Source: Actinomycetospora callitridis
Lineage (GTDB): Bacteria; Actinomycetota; Actinomycetes; Mycobacteriales; Pseudonocardiaceae
Reading direction: 5' to 3'
DNA: 64,000 bases
Assembly: GCF_028737265.1 (NCBI RefSeq)
Contig: NZ_JAQZAK010000005.1
Coordinates: forward strand, 248,001 to 312,000
This document shows, piece after piece, positions 33,860 through 42,668 of this stretch. Position 1 is the stretch's first letter; each line of letters opens with the position of its first letter. The notes below the pieces were generated by a model. It searched no databases. It was not told where the DNA came from and worked only from the letters and a program-made list of their open reading frames with translations. A program made the translations under genes and the position numbers.

Positions 33860-35494
33860 ATGGCCAAGATGATCGCGTTCGACGAAGAGGCCCGTCGCGG
33901 CCTCGAGCGTGGGATGAACACCCTCGCGGACGCCGTCAAGGTGACCCTCGGCCCGCGTGGCCGCAACGTCGTCCTGGAGAAGAAGTGGGGCGCCCCCACG
34001 ATCACCAACGACGGCGTCTCGATCGCGAAGGAGATCGAGCTCGAGGACCCCTGGGAGAAGATCGGGGCCGAGCTCGTCAAGGAGGTCGCGAAGAAGACCG
34101 ACGACGTCGCCGGTGACGGTACGACCACCGCGACCGTCCTCGCCCAGGCGCTCGTGCGCGAGGGTCTGCGCAACGTCGCCGCCGGTGCCAACCCGATGGC
34201 CCTGAAGAAGGGCATCGAGAAGGCCACCGAGGCTGTCTCGCAGCAGCTCCTGAAGTCGGCCAAGGAGGTCGAGACCAAGGAGCAGATCGCCGCCACCGCG
34301 TCGATCTCGGCCGGTGACTCGCAGATCGGCGAGCTCATCGCCGAGGCGATGGACAAGGTCGGCAAGGAAGGCGTCATCACCGTCGAGGAGTCGCAGACCT
34401 TCGGGCTCGAGCTCGAGCTCACCGAGGGCATGCGCTTCGACAAGGGCTACATCTCGCCCTACTTCGTCACCGACCAGGACCGGATGGAGGCGGAGCTCGA
34501 CGACCCCTACATCCTGCTCATGTCCTCCAAGATCTCGTCGGTGAAGGACCTGCTCCCGCTGCTGGAGAAGGTCATGCAGTCCGGCAAGCCGCTCGCGATC
34601 ATCTGCGAGGACGTCGAGGGCGAGGCCCTGGCCACCCTGGTCGTCAACAAGATTCGCGGCACCTTCAAGTCGGTCGCCGTCAAGGCCCCCGGCTTCGGTG
34701 ACCGCCGCAAGGCGATGCTGGCCGACATGGCCATCCTCACCGGTGGCGAGGTCATCTCGGAGGAGGTCGGCCTCAAGCTCGAGACCGCCGACCTGACCCT
34801 GCTGGGCCGCGCCCGCAAGGTCACCGTCTCCAAGGACGAGACCACGATCGTCGACGGCTCGGGCGCCGCGGACCAGATCCAGGGCCGCGTCACCCAGATC
34901 CGCTCGGAGATCGACCGCAGCGACTCGGACTACGACCGCGAGAAGCTCCAGGAGCGCCTCGCGAAGCTGGCCGGCGGCGTCGCGGTGATCCGCGCCGGTG
35001 CCGCCACCGAGGTCGAGCTCAAGGAGCGCAAGCACCGCATCGAGGACGCGGTGCGCAACGCCAAGGCCGCGGTCGAGGAGGGCATCGTCGCCGGCGGCGG
35101 CGTCGCACTGCTGCAGGCCTCGGTCGGCGACGTCTTCTCGGGCCTCGGGCTCGACGGGGACGAGGCCACCGGCGCCAACATCGTGCGCACCGCGCTCGAG
35201 GCGCCGCTGAAGCAGATCGCCCACAACGCCGGCCACGAGCCCGGCGTCGTGGCGGAGAAGGTCCGTGGCCTCAACACCGGTGAGGGCCTCGACGCCGCCA
35301 CCGGCGAGTACAAGGACCTCATCGCCGCGGGCATCATCGACCCCGCCAAGGTCACCCGCTCGGCGCTGCAGAACGCCGCGTCGATCGCCGCGCTGTTCCT
35401 GACCACGGAGGCCGTGGTCGCGGACAAGCCGGAGAAGGCCGGCGCCGGCGCCGGCGGCGACCCGACCGGCGGCATGGGCGGCATGGACTTCTGA
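33860..35494 (+). CDS. groEL2: Chaperonin GroEL (60 kDa, GroEL2 type)
   Basis: A 544-residue chaperonin starting MAKMIAFDEEARRGLERGMN. DGTTTATVLAQ is the ATP-binding motif, and the C-terminus ends in GGMGGMDF, the usual Gly-Met tail. No groES gene adjoins, which fits the separate groEL2 of actinobacteria (M. tuberculosis Rv0440). Regulated by HrcA through the CIRCE element at 33724-33766, and possibly also HspR elsewhere. The ATG has CGGAGG at 9 bases. A strong terminator follows at 35523-35558. Confidence 0.97.
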   Translation: MAKMIAFDEEARRGLERGMNTLADAVKVTLGPRGRNVVLEKKWGAPTITNDGVSIAKEIELEDPWEKIGAELVKEVAKKTDDVAGDGTTTATVLAQALVREGLRNVAAGANPMALKKGIEKATEAVSQQLLKSAKEVETKEQIAATASISAGDSQIGELIAEAMDKVGKEGVITVEESQTFGLELELTEGMRFDKGYISPYFVTDQDRMEAELDDPYILLMSSKISSVKDLLPLLEKVMQSGKPLAIICEDVEGEALATLVVNKIRGTFKSVAVKAPGFGDRRKAMLADMAILTGGEVISEEVGLKLETADLTLLGRARKVTVSKDETTIVDGSGAADQIQGRVTQIRSEIDRSDSDYDREKLQERLAKLAGGVAVIRAGAATEVELKERKHRIEDAVRNAKAAVEEGIVAGGGVALLQASVGDVFSGLGLDGDEATGANIVRTALEAPLKQIAHNAGHEPGVVAEKVRGLNTGEGLDAATGEYKDLIAAGIIDPAKVTRSALQNAASIAALFLTTEAVVADKPEKAGAGAGGDPTGGMGGMDF

Positions 35495-35522
35495 TCCACG
35501 CCGTCAGCGTCAGCTGATCACG

Positions 35523-35558
35523 CGAAGGGCCGCATCCCCTCGGGGGTGCGGCCCTTCG
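35523..35558 (+). terminator. groEL2 terminator
   Basis: A 12-base perfect stem (CGAAGGGCCGCA at 35523-35534, TGCGGCCCTTCG at 35547-35558), extended inward by CCCC/GGGG, 28 bases after the groEL2 stop. Confidence 0.9.
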
Positions 35559-35579
35559 TGGTGCGCGGGGTCACCGCGC

Positions 35580-35649
35580 CCGGAGATCACGGGCACCTCG
35601 TCGACGTCGGACGCGCCCGCGAGGTGCACCAGGCGCCCCTGATCTCCGG
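35580..35649. repeat. Long imperfect inverted repeat
   Basis: Outer arms CCGGAGATCA (35580-35589) and TGATCTCCGG (35640-35649), inner arms GCACCTCG (35593-35600) and CGAGGTGC (35620-35627), with short unpaired bases between. It sits between the groEL2 terminator and the AMP ligase promoter. It could be a second terminator or a regulatory structure. Confidence 0.6.
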
Positions 35650-35685
35650 AGCCTCGCCGCCGCCCCCGCGCCTAGGCTGTGGCCC

Positions 35686-37329
35686 GTGGCGACCGCCCCC
35701 GTGCCGCACGCCGTGTCCGCGCTCCCCGCCCCCGGCGAGCCCCCGGCCGACTTCGGTGACCTCCTCGGTCGCCTCGCCCGTCGCGCCCCCGAGGTCACCG
35801 CCGTGCTCGACACGACGCCCGACGGCGTGACCCACCCCGTGCGCCGCGGCGATCTCTGGCGGCGGACCCGCGCGCTCGCCGAGGAGCTGCGCGAGCACGG
35901 GATCGGGCGCGGCGACGCGGTCGCGGTGTGGATGCCGAACTGGAGCGACGCGCTGGTCTGGCAGGCCGCGGTCGCGGCCCGCGAGGCGCACGTCGTCGGC
36001 ATCAACACCCGCTACGGCCTCGACGAGGTCACCCACCTGCTCGAGCGCGCACGGCCGCGGCTCGTCGCCCTGGCCCAGGGGTTCCACGGGCTCGACCTGC
36101 TCGACCGTCTCCGGGCCGCCGTCGAGCGCTCCGGCGTGGTGCCCGAGGTCGCCGTCGTCACCGGGCCGGGTGGGCCGGCCCCCGAGCCGGGGACGTGCGA
36201 TGTCGGCGCCGGCGCCTGGACCCCGCGGCGCGACGACGGCCCCGATCCGGCTCCGTCGGACCCGGACGCGCTCGCCGTCGCGTTCACGACGTCCGGCTCC
36301 ACGGGCCTGCCGAAGCTCGCCGCGCACACGACGCGGGCGGTGCTGACCCACGCCGCCGCCGACGCCGCCGTGCTCGGGCTCGTCGAGGGCGACGTGGTGC
36401 TCGGCGCGCTGCCGCTGTCCGGGGTCTTCGGCTACAACGCGGTCATGGCCGGGCTGGCGGCCGGCGCGGCGGTGCTGCTCGAGCCCACCTTCGACGCCGA
36501 CCGCGTGCTCGACCACGTCGCGGCGCACCGCGTCACGCACCTCGCCAGCGGCGACGACCTCGTCCTGCGGCTGCACGAGGCCTGGACCGCGAAGCACCGT
36601 GACCTGTCGAGCTGGCGGTGGTGGGGCGTCGCCGACTTCCAGGGCCGCTCGCACGAGCTGGCCGCCTGGCTCGGCGAGCAGGGCACGCGGGTCGCCGGGG
36701 TCTACGGCTCGTCGGAGGTCTTCGCCCTCGCCGCCACCTGGCCCGACGACGAGCCCGCGCCCGCCCGCCTCGCCGGTGGCGGGCGCGTGGTGCACCCCGA
36801 GATCGCCGTCCGCGTCGTCGACCCCGGCACCGACGCCGTCCTCGAGCCCGGACGCGAGGGCGAGGTGCAGTTCCGGGGCCCGAACGTCGTCGACGCCTAC
36901 CTCGGCGCCGAGGTGCCCGACGCGTTCACCGCCGACGGCTGGTTCCGGTCCGGCGACCTCGGCGTGCTCGTCGACGAGGGTGCGTTCGTCTACATCTGCC
37001 GGCGCGGCGACGCCCTGCGGCTGCGGGGGTTCCTCGTCGACCCCGCCGAGATCGAGCGCCGGCTGGCGGCGCACGAGGACGTCGCGACGGCCAAGGTGGT
37101 CGGTGTGCCCGGCGAGGACGGGGCCACGATCGCGGTCGGCTTCGTCGTCGCGACGGCGGGGCGGTCGCCGGTGGGGGACGATCTGGTCGCCTGGTGCCGC
37201 GCGACCCTCGCGGGGTTCAAGGTGCCGGCGGCGGTGCACGTCGTCGAGGCCATGCCCACGACGTCCGGCACGAACGGCACCAAGATCAAGGCCGCCGAGC
37301 TGCGCCGGTGGGCTCGCGAGAAGGGGTGA
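35686..37329 (+). CDS. AMP-dependent synthetase/acyl-CoA ligase
   Basis: A 547-residue adenylate-forming enzyme. Core motifs: FTTSGSTGLPK (phosphate loop), VYGSSEVFA (A5), DGWFRSGDLG (A7 with the ribose-binding Asp), RRGDALRLRGFLVDPAEIE (hinge), and a C-terminal Lys in NGTKIKAAEL. It activates a carboxylic acid as acyl-AMP and then CoA thioester; substrate not clear. GTG start 8 bases after TAGGCT at 35673-35678, so probably leaderless. The dehydrogenase gene follows after 7 bases. Confidence 0.9.
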   Translation: MATAPVPHAVSALPAPGEPPADFGDLLGRLARRAPEVTAVLDTTPDGVTHPVRRGDLWRRTRALAEELREHGIGRGDAVAVWMPNWSDALVWQAAVAAREAHVVGINTRYGLDEVTHLLERARPRLVALAQGFHGLDLLDRLRAAVERSGVVPEVAVVTGPGGPAPEPGTCDVGAGAWTPRRDDGPDPAPSDPDALAVAFTTSGSTGLPKLAAHTTRAVLTHAAADAAVLGLVEGDVVLGALPLSGVFGYNAVMAGLAAGAAVLLEPTFDADRVLDHVAAHRVTHLASGDDLVLRLHEAWTAKHRDLSSWRWWGVADFQGRSHELAAWLGEQGTRVAGVYGSSEVFALAATWPDDEPAPARLAGGGRVVHPEIAVRVVDPGTDAVLEPGREGEVQFRGPNVVDAYLGAEVPDAFTADGWFRSGDLGVLVDEGAFVYICRRGDALRLRGFLVDPAEIERRLAAHEDVATAKVVGVPGEDGATIAVGFVVATAGRSPVGDDLVAWCRATLAGFKVPAAVHVVEAMPTTSGTNGTKIKAAELRRWAREKG

Positions 37330-37336
37330 GGCGCCG

Positions 37337-38359
37337 GTGCGAGGCGTGTACCTGCCGGGCGGGCGCCGGGTGGACCTCCGCGAGGTGCCCGACCCCGAGC
37401 CCGGGCCGGGCGAGGTGGTCCTCGCGGTGCGGGCCTCGACGATCTGCGGCAGCGACCTGCGGGCGATCTACCGCGAGCACCTGGGCGAGGGTCCCGAGGC
37501 CTACCAGGACGTCATCGGCGGGCACGAGCCGTGCGGGCAGGTGCTCGCCGTCGGCTCGGAGGTCGAGCGGGTGCGGGTCGGCGACCGCGTCGTCGTCCAC
37601 CACATCAGCGGCTGCGGGCAGTGCGACGAGTGCCGCCGCGGCTACCAGGTCAGCTGCACCTCCCCGCGCCGTCAGGCGTACGGCTGGCAGCGCGACGGCG
37701 GGCACGCGGAGCAGCTGCTGGCCCGCGAGCGCGATCTCCTGCCGCTGCCCGACTCCCTGACCTTCCTCGACGGCGCGTGCGTGGCCTGCGGCTTCGCCAC
37801 CGCCTACGAGGCGCTGTGCCGCGTCGCGCTCGTCGGCGGCGAGCAGGTGCTCGTCACCGGGCTCGGACCCGTCGGGCTCGCGGCCGGGATGCTCGCCTCG
37901 GCGATGGGCTCGCCGTGGGTGGTGGGCACCGATCCCTCGCCCGAGCGCCGCGCGCTGGCCCGCGAGCTGGGTGCGGTCGACGTCGCGGTGGAGTCCGACG
38001 AGGAGCTCGGCGACCTCCTCGGCGACGGCGCCGAGGTGAGCGTCGAATGCTCCGGCGCGGGCGCCGCCCAGCTGACCGCCCTGCGGCACACCCGTCGGCA
38101 CGGGCGCTGCGCGCTCGTCGGGGAGGGCGGGACGCTGACGGTCGACGTCAGCGCGGTCCTCATCCACCGCCAGCTCGCCGTCCACGGCTCGTGGGTGGCG
38201 CCGACGTGGCGGATGTCCGAGCTCCTCGAGCGCCTCGCGCGCTGGGATCTGCACCCCGAGCGCGTGGTCACCCACCGGTTCCCGTTGGCCGAGGCCGCGC
38301 AGGCCTACGAGACGGCCGACGCCGGCGTCGGCGGCAAGGTCGGCATCGTCGTGGAGTAG
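37337..38359 (+). CDS. Zinc-dependent alcohol dehydrogenase (MDR family)
   Basis: A 340-residue medium-chain dehydrogenase. Catalytic zinc ligands are the Cys in TICGSD and GHE in IGGHEPCG; the structural zinc site is CGQCDECRRGYQVSC with four Cys. The NAD(P)-binding motif is VTGLGPVGLAAG. Substrate not predictable. GTG start 7 bases after the ligase stop, so it is in an operon with it. The two could process one compound, oxidation and activation. Confidence 0.9.
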   Translation: MRGVYLPGGRRVDLREVPDPEPGPGEVVLAVRASTICGSDLRAIYREHLGEGPEAYQDVIGGHEPCGQVLAVGSEVERVRVGDRVVVHHISGCGQCDECRRGYQVSCTSPRRQAYGWQRDGGHAEQLLARERDLLPLPDSLTFLDGACVACGFATAYEALCRVALVGGEQVLVTGLGPVGLAAGMLASAMGSPWVVGTDPSPERRALARELGAVDVAVESDEELGDLLGDGAEVSVECSGAGAAQLTALRHTRRHGRCALVGEGGTLTVDVSAVLIHRQLAVHGSWVAPTWRMSELLERLARWDLHPERVVTHRFPLAEAAQAYETADAGVGGKVGIVVE

Positions 38360-38426
38360 TGGCCTGTACCGGGAGCGCCCGGTCGCCTACGGTGCGTCGC
38401 AACGGGGGCGAGCGGGAGGGGCACGG

Positions 38427-39725
38427 ATGAGTCAGGCGTCCGAATCGACGAGTACCGAGCGCCACCAACTACCGGTCCGCACACTCGTGGCGGCCAGCAT
38501 CGGCAACGCGGTCGAGTGGTTCGACTGGACGATCTACGCGACGTTCGCCGTCTACTTCTCCTCGCAGTTCTTCGACAAGAGCAACCCGACGCTCGCGCTG
38601 ATCGGGACGACGAGCACCTACGCGCTCGCCTTCTTCTTCCGGCCGCTGGGCGGGGTGCTCCTCGGGCGCCTGGCCGACCTGCGCGGTCGCAAGTTCGCCA
38701 TGCTCGTCACGATCATGCTGATGGCGGGCGGCTCGCTGCTCATCGCCGTGCTGCCCACGTACTCGGTGGTCGGCTGGCTCGCCCCGATCCTGCTGCTGCT
38801 CGCGCGCATCGCCCAGGGTCTGTCGCTGGGCGGCGAGGTCTCCAACGCCAGCGCCTACCTCGCCGAGATCGCCCCGCCGAACCGCCGCGGGCGCTACTCG
38901 AGCTTCTTCTACATCTCCACGGGCACGGCGCTGCTCGCCGCGTCGCTGCTCGGCCTGCTGCTCACGACCACGCTCAGCCGGCCCGAGCTCGAGACGTACG
39001 GCTGGCGCATCGCGTTCGCCGTCGGCGGGGTCCTCGGCATCGTGGGGCTCTACCTGCGCCGGACGCTCGTCGAGACCGAGCAGTTCGAGGAGAACGTCGA
39101 GAAGGCGAAGGCCACCAAGAACCCGCTGCTCAAGACGCTCACCCACTACCCGCGGTCGGTCCTGCAGCTCTTCGGCTTCACCCTGCTCTCGACGCTGTGC
39201 TACTACACGTTCTTCAGCGCCCTGACCCCGTTCGCGGTGCAGTTCCGCGACGCCGCCGGGAGCGACGTGTTCCTGGCGTTGTCGATCGGCACGGTCGTGT
39301 TCATCCTGGGCCAGTACCCCTTCGGCGCCCTGGCCGACAGGTTCGGGCGCAAGCCCCAGATGCTGGTGTGGTCGGGGGCGTTCGTGATCCTCACCGTGCC
39401 GCTGAGCCTGCTCATCACCGAACGTCCACCACTGATCAACCTGATCATCGTGTTCACGGTGGGCCTCGGGCTCTACTCGGTGTTCTCCTCGATCGCGCCG
39501 GCGATCATGAGCGAGATCTTCCCGACCGAGCTCCGGGCGCTGGGGATCGGCGCCTGGTACAACCTCACCGTCGCGATCTTCGGCGGCACGGCGCCGCTGC
39601 TCATCGCGGCGCTGTCCGGTGCGGGGCGTCCCGACCTGTTCTTCTGGTACGTCTCCGGTGGCGCGCTGATCGCGTTCCTGATCATCCTCACGCTGCCCGA
39701 GACGAAGGGCCGTGAGCTGACGTAG
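38427..39725 (+). CDS. MFS transporter, metabolite:H+ symporter (MHS) family
   Basis: A 432-residue protein with 12 predicted membrane segments. It begins ASIGNAVEWFDWTIYATFAVYFSSQFF, the MHS signature, and carries the conserved cytosolic loop GRLADLRGRK after segment 2 and its repeat ADRFGRK in the second half, ending LPETKGRELT. Members import organic acids such as citrate, alpha-ketoglutarate, proline/betaine or aromatic acids. It follows the AMP ligase and dehydrogenase on the same strand with a 67-base gap, so the three could import, oxidise and activate one substrate. Confidence 0.92.
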   Translation: MSQASESTSTERHQLPVRTLVAASIGNAVEWFDWTIYATFAVYFSSQFFDKSNPTLALIGTTSTYALAFFFRPLGGVLLGRLADLRGRKFAMLVTIMLMAGGSLLIAVLPTYSVVGWLAPILLLLARIAQGLSLGGEVSNASAYLAEIAPPNRRGRYSSFFYISTGTALLAASLLGLLLTTTLSRPELETYGWRIAFAVGGVLGIVGLYLRRTLVETEQFEENVEKAKATKNPLLKTLTHYPRSVLQLFGFTLLSTLCYYTFFSALTPFAVQFRDAAGSDVFLALSIGTVVFILGQYPFGALADRFGRKPQMLVWSGAFVILTVPLSLLITERPPLINLIIVFTVGLGLYSVFSSIAPAIMSEIFPTELRALGIGAWYNLTVAIFGGTAPLLIAALSGAGRPDLFFWYVSGGALIAFLIILTLPETKGRELT

Positions 39726-39760
39726 GGGACGTTTCACGCGCGTGGTGGCAGGCTGGTGCC

Positions 39761-40204
39761 ATGGCGCTGCTGCGGACCCTGCTCAACCTCGTCTGGCTGG
39801 TCCTGGCGGGGGTGTGGATGGCCCTCGGCTACCTGCTCGCCGGCATCATCTGCTGCATCCTGATCGTCACGATCCCGTGGGGGATCGCGTCGTTCCGGAT
39901 CGCCCTGTTCGCGCTGTGGCCCTTCGGCAGCCGCATCGAGCGCCGCCAGGACGCCGGCGTGGGCTCCACGCTGGGCAACGTCGTCTGGATCATCGTCGCC
40001 GGCTGGTGGCTGGCGATCGGGCACATCGTCACGGCCATCCCGCTGGCGGTGAGCATCATCGGCATCCCGTTCGCCTGGGCGAACCTCAAGATGATCCCGG
40101 TGTCGCTCACCCCGCTCGGCCGGCGGATCGTCGACACCGACGACCCGCGGGGCTTCGGGGTGGACGGCCACCACGCCGCACCCCCGATGGCCGCGCGCCG
40201 CTGA
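39761..40204 (+). CDS. YccF domain-containing membrane protein
   Basis: A 147-residue membrane protein with two YccF-like halves: LLNLVWLVLAGVWMALGYLLAGIICCILIVTIPWG, and TLGNVVWIIVAGWWLAIGHIVTAIPLAVSIIGIPFAWANLKM. The paired pattern (NxxWL...G...CxxxIxIPWG) is the family signature. Function of YccF proteins is unknown. The C-terminus is a short hydrophilic tail. Confidence 0.88.
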   Translation: MALLRTLLNLVWLVLAGVWMALGYLLAGIICCILIVTIPWGIASFRIALFALWPFGSRIERRQDAGVGSTLGNVVWIIVAGWWLAIGHIVTAIPLAVSIIGIPFAWANLKMIPVSLTPLGRRIVDTDDPRGFGVDGHHAAPPMAARR

Positions 40205-40276
40205 GCGCGTGGCCCTCTCGGCGTGCTCCCTTCACTCGGACACTCGACGTCTGCGGCGCCACGCCGCTGACACTCC

Positions 40277-40804
40277 TCAGTCCGTGACCGGCAGGTCGTA
40301 GCGCCGGCGGATGCTCGACCCGAGACGGCGGACGTCGACGCCGTAGACGTGCAGCGAGATCGTCGTGACCGGCGCGGTGTTGGTGACGCGGTGGATGTCG
40401 CCCGGCGGCAGCAGCCCGGTGACGGTCCCCGGGCCCGCGACGTCCTCGCCGTCGACGACGAGGTGCTCGCCCACCCGGCGGTAGCGGATCTCGTGCTCCG
40501 CCCCGGTGTGGACGCCGACCACGCACCACGAGAGGTGGTCGTGGATCGGCGTGGTCTGCCCGGGCAGCCACACCAGCGCCACCAGCGAGAACGCGCCGTC
40601 GGGGGCGACGTGCAGGACGTGCTGCCGGTAGTGCGCGGGGTCGCCGACGCACTGCTCCGGCCGGAGCAATCGTGGATCACCGAGGTGCGGAACCAGGGCC
40701 CGGGCGACGGCGTCGACCCGGGTCCGGCCGGGGTGCGCGCCGCGCACGGCGGCGTCGAGGTCGTCGGTCAGGGCGGTCAGCGGGGTGGCGAGTGCGGTGG
40801 TCAT
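40277..40804 (-). CDS. Cysteine dioxygenase family protein
   Basis: A 175-residue cupin. Metal ligands: HDH in TPIHDHLSWCVVGV and a later His in DIHRVTN. Cysteine dioxygenase type I enzymes oxidise L-cysteine (or 3-mercaptopropionate in the bacterial variants) to the sulfinic acid. The C-terminal part (SLHVYGVDVRRLGSSIRRRYDLP) is typical. It follows the GNAT gene by 10 bases on the same strand, so they are one operon. No sulfur transporter is in the immediate neighbourhood. Confidence 0.87.
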   Translation of the reverse strand: MTTALATPLTALTDDLDAAVRGAHPGRTRVDAVARALVPHLGDPRLLRPEQCVGDPAHYRQHVLHVAPDGAFSLVALVWLPGQTTPIHDHLSWCVVGVHTGAEHEIRYRRVGEHLVVDGEDVAGPGTVTGLLPPGDIHRVTNTAPVTTISLHVYGVDVRRLGSSIRRRYDLPVTD

Positions 40805-40814
40805 GGTGGCCTCC

Positions 40815-41387
40815 TCAGGCGGCGGCGGTGAGGTGTCCGGCGGTGCGGGTCGAGCTGCCGGCGGTGAGGTCGGCGGTCAGGGTCGTCTCGTGGCCCCGGG
40901 TCTCGACCGTGACGACCGGGAGCACCGAGGCGAGCAGGACGCGCATCCCGGTGTTCTCGGTGAGCACGTCGGCGACGAGGCGCGAGTAGCCCTCCTCGCG
41001 ACCGCGGGCGGCGACGGCGCGCAGCAGGCGTCGTCCGACGCCGCAGCCCTGCCAGGTGTCGACGACCTCGATGGCGAGCTCGGCGTCACGCAGACCCAGG
41101 GAGATGAGGCGTGCGATGCCGGTCGGCGCGCCGTCCGGGGCGAAGGCCGCCACCGCGATGTGGCGGCGGCCGTCGACGGCGGCGAGCTTCGTGCGCACCG
41201 CCCGGACCAGGCGCGGGGTGGCGCCGTGGAAGCGCAGGTAGCGGCTGTGGTCGGAGAGGCCGGCGAACACCGTGTCGAGCACGGCGACGTCGCCGGGCCC
41301 GAGCTCGCGGACGGTGGGGGCACGGCCGAGGGGTCGGGGCCCGGGTGTCTCCGGAGCCCCGGTGGTCCAGGTGCTGACGAGATGCAT
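40815..41387 (-). CDS. GNAT family N-acetyltransferase
   Basis: A 190-residue GNAT protein. VRELGPGDVAVLDTVFAGLSDHSRYLRFHG is the opening, and the acetyl-CoA site is in VVDTWQGCGVGRRLLRAVAARGREEGYSRLVADV (Q/RxxGxG/A-like loop QGCGVGRRL). The tail beyond residue 150 is longer than minimal GNATs and Thr-rich. The ATG has GGGAGGA at good spacing. It is first in an operon with the cysteine dioxygenase; a possible link is acetylation of a thiol or amine related to its substrate, unproven. Confidence 0.85.
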   Translation of the reverse strand: MHLVSTWTTGAPETPGPRPLGRAPTVRELGPGDVAVLDTVFAGLSDHSRYLRFHGATPRLVRAVRTKLAAVDGRRHIAVAAFAPDGAPTGIARLISLGLRDAELAIEVVDTWQGCGVGRRLLRAVAARGREEGYSRLVADVLTENTGMRVLLASVLPVVTVETRGHETTLTADLTAGSSTRTAGHLTAAA

Positions 41388-41533
41388 GGTGGGTCCTCCC
41401 TCGCGGGGCCGGACACCTCGTCCGGCGACGGACCGAGCCTGCGGCGCGAGCACCCCCCGCCTCGTCGGTGAGCACTCCCCATCTCGGCGCGCGCCGGTAC
41501 CCATGCCGGGCGCGCCTCGGCCACGACGAAGCG

Positions 41534-41577
41534 GATTTCCTGGCACCCGGTGCCAGCGAGGACGCAGGGCTTGCACG
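41534..41577 (+). repeat. Dispersed palindromic repeat family 1, copy 3
   Basis: A 44-base unit: box GATTTCCTGG at 41534-41543 and hairpin GTGCCAGC (41550-41557) with GCTTGCAC (41569-41576), one mismatch in the stem and an 11-base loop sharing GACGCAGG with the other copies. It lies between the two GNAT genes, abutting the terminator at 41578-41609. Confidence 0.72.
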
Positions 41578-41609
41578 GGCCCGTGCTCCGGACCGGGGGA
41601 GCACGGGCC
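41578..41609 (-). terminator. Terminator hairpin downstream of GNAT 2
   Basis: A 12-base stem (41578-41589 with 41598-41609) and an 8-base loop, 9 bases beyond the stop of the leftward GNAT gene at 41619. Confidence 0.8.
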
Positions 41610-41618
41610 GTGTCGTGC

Positions 41619-42080
41619 TCAGGGAGGCGCCAGGTCCCGGTACATCCGGATCGCGGGGCCGAAGCGCGTGGGCGCCTCGCCGACCGTGCGGAAGCCGCAG
41701 CGGGCGTAGAAGGCCTCGGCGCGGGGGTTCGCCGTGACCACGAGCAGCGGGGCGCCGGACTCGCGGGCCGTCCGCACCGCGTCCTCGACGAGGCGGGCGC
41801 CGATGCCGTGGCGCATCCGGGCCGGACGCACGAACAGGGCGTCGAGCTCGGCGGTCCCGTCGGGCAGGGGCAGCACGGTGGCGAAACCGGTCACGGTGCC
41901 GCCGACCTCGTGGACGCGGACCCGACCCGCCCGCAGGTCCGCGCGCGGCACCTCGATCGCGTCGGGGTGGGCGAGCAGGTCCTCGCGGTGGTCGTCCCAG
42001 ATCATCGAGGCCTCGCGCATGAGGTCCTCGAGCGCGCCGGCCTCGTCCGTCCGGGCCGGGCGGAGGCGGCCGTCGTCCAT
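41619..42080 (-). CDS. GNAT family N-acetyltransferase
   Basis: A 153-residue GNAT protein. LRPARTDEAGALEDLMREASMIW starts the fold; AELDALFVRPARMRHGIGARLVEDAV is the acetyl-CoA loop (RHGIG), and ANPRAEAFYARCGFRTVGEAPT the conserved C-terminal part. The ATG at 42080 is chosen because the upstream frame belongs to shadow sequence of the divergent gene. Substrate unknown. A terminator follows at 41578-41609. Confidence 0.87.
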   Translation of the reverse strand: MDDGRLRPARTDEAGALEDLMREASMIWDDHREDLLAHPDAIEVPRADLRAGRVRVHEVGGTVTGFATVLPLPDGTAELDALFVRPARMRHGIGARLVEDAVRTARESGAPLLVVTANPRAEAFYARCGFRTVGEAPTRFGPAIRMYRDLAPP

Positions 42081-42191
42081 CCGTCGATGGTGCGGGCGGT
42101 GTCGAGCGGGTTCACGGTCGCGGCGGAACGGTCCCCGGAGCGCGTCGGTGCCCCTAGCCTCGGAGCACACCCCGGGCACCAGGAGGACACG

Positions 42192-42653
42192 GTGAGCACT
42201 TCTCCGACGACGCCGACGAGCGGCGCCGACCTCGTGACCCGGTTGCTGGATCTCTGGTCGCGCCCGCTGCCCCCCGACGACACCGCCGCCCTCGCCGGGT
42301 TCGGCGAGCTCTACACCGACCCCGTCGAGGTCAACGGCACGTCGGTGTCCCTGGCCGACATGCTGGTCCGGGCCCGTGCGATCCAGGGCGCCTTCAGCGG
42401 GCTCGAGCGCGTCGTCCTCGAGCAGGTGGAGGCCCCCGGCAAGGTCGTGGTCGCGTTCCGGCTGGTCGGCACGCACACGGGCCCACTGCCGACGGCGCTG
42501 GGCGTCGTGCCCGCCACCGGCGGGGCCGTCGACCTCCGGGTGATCGACGTCCTGACCCTCACCGACGGCCGGATCAGCCGCATCGTGATGGCCGGCGACG
42601 AGCTCGGGAACCTCGTCCGGCTCGGGGCCGTCGCGCTCGCGGACGCCACCTGA
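42192..42653 (+). CDS. SnoaL-like/ester cyclase family protein
   Basis: A 153-residue NTF2-fold protein: LVTRLLDLWSRPLPPDDTAALAGFGELYTDPVEVNGTSVSLADM, then VVVAFRLVGTHTGPLPTALGVVPATGGAVDLRVIDVLTLTDGRISRIV. The alternating strand pattern with a His in VGTHTG fits SnoaL-like proteins, some of which are polyketide cyclases; here no polyketide genes are near, so the role is unknown. GTG start with AGGAGG at 42181. TAGCCT at about 42154 is a possible -10. Confidence 0.83.
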   Translation: MSTSPTTPTSGADLVTRLLDLWSRPLPPDDTAALAGFGELYTDPVEVNGTSVSLADMLVRARAIQGAFSGLERVVLEQVEAPGKVVVAFRLVGTHTGPLPTALGVVPATGGAVDLRVIDVLTLTDGRISRIVMAGDELGNLVRLGAVALADAT

Positions 42654-42668
42654 GCCGGGACGATCCGC

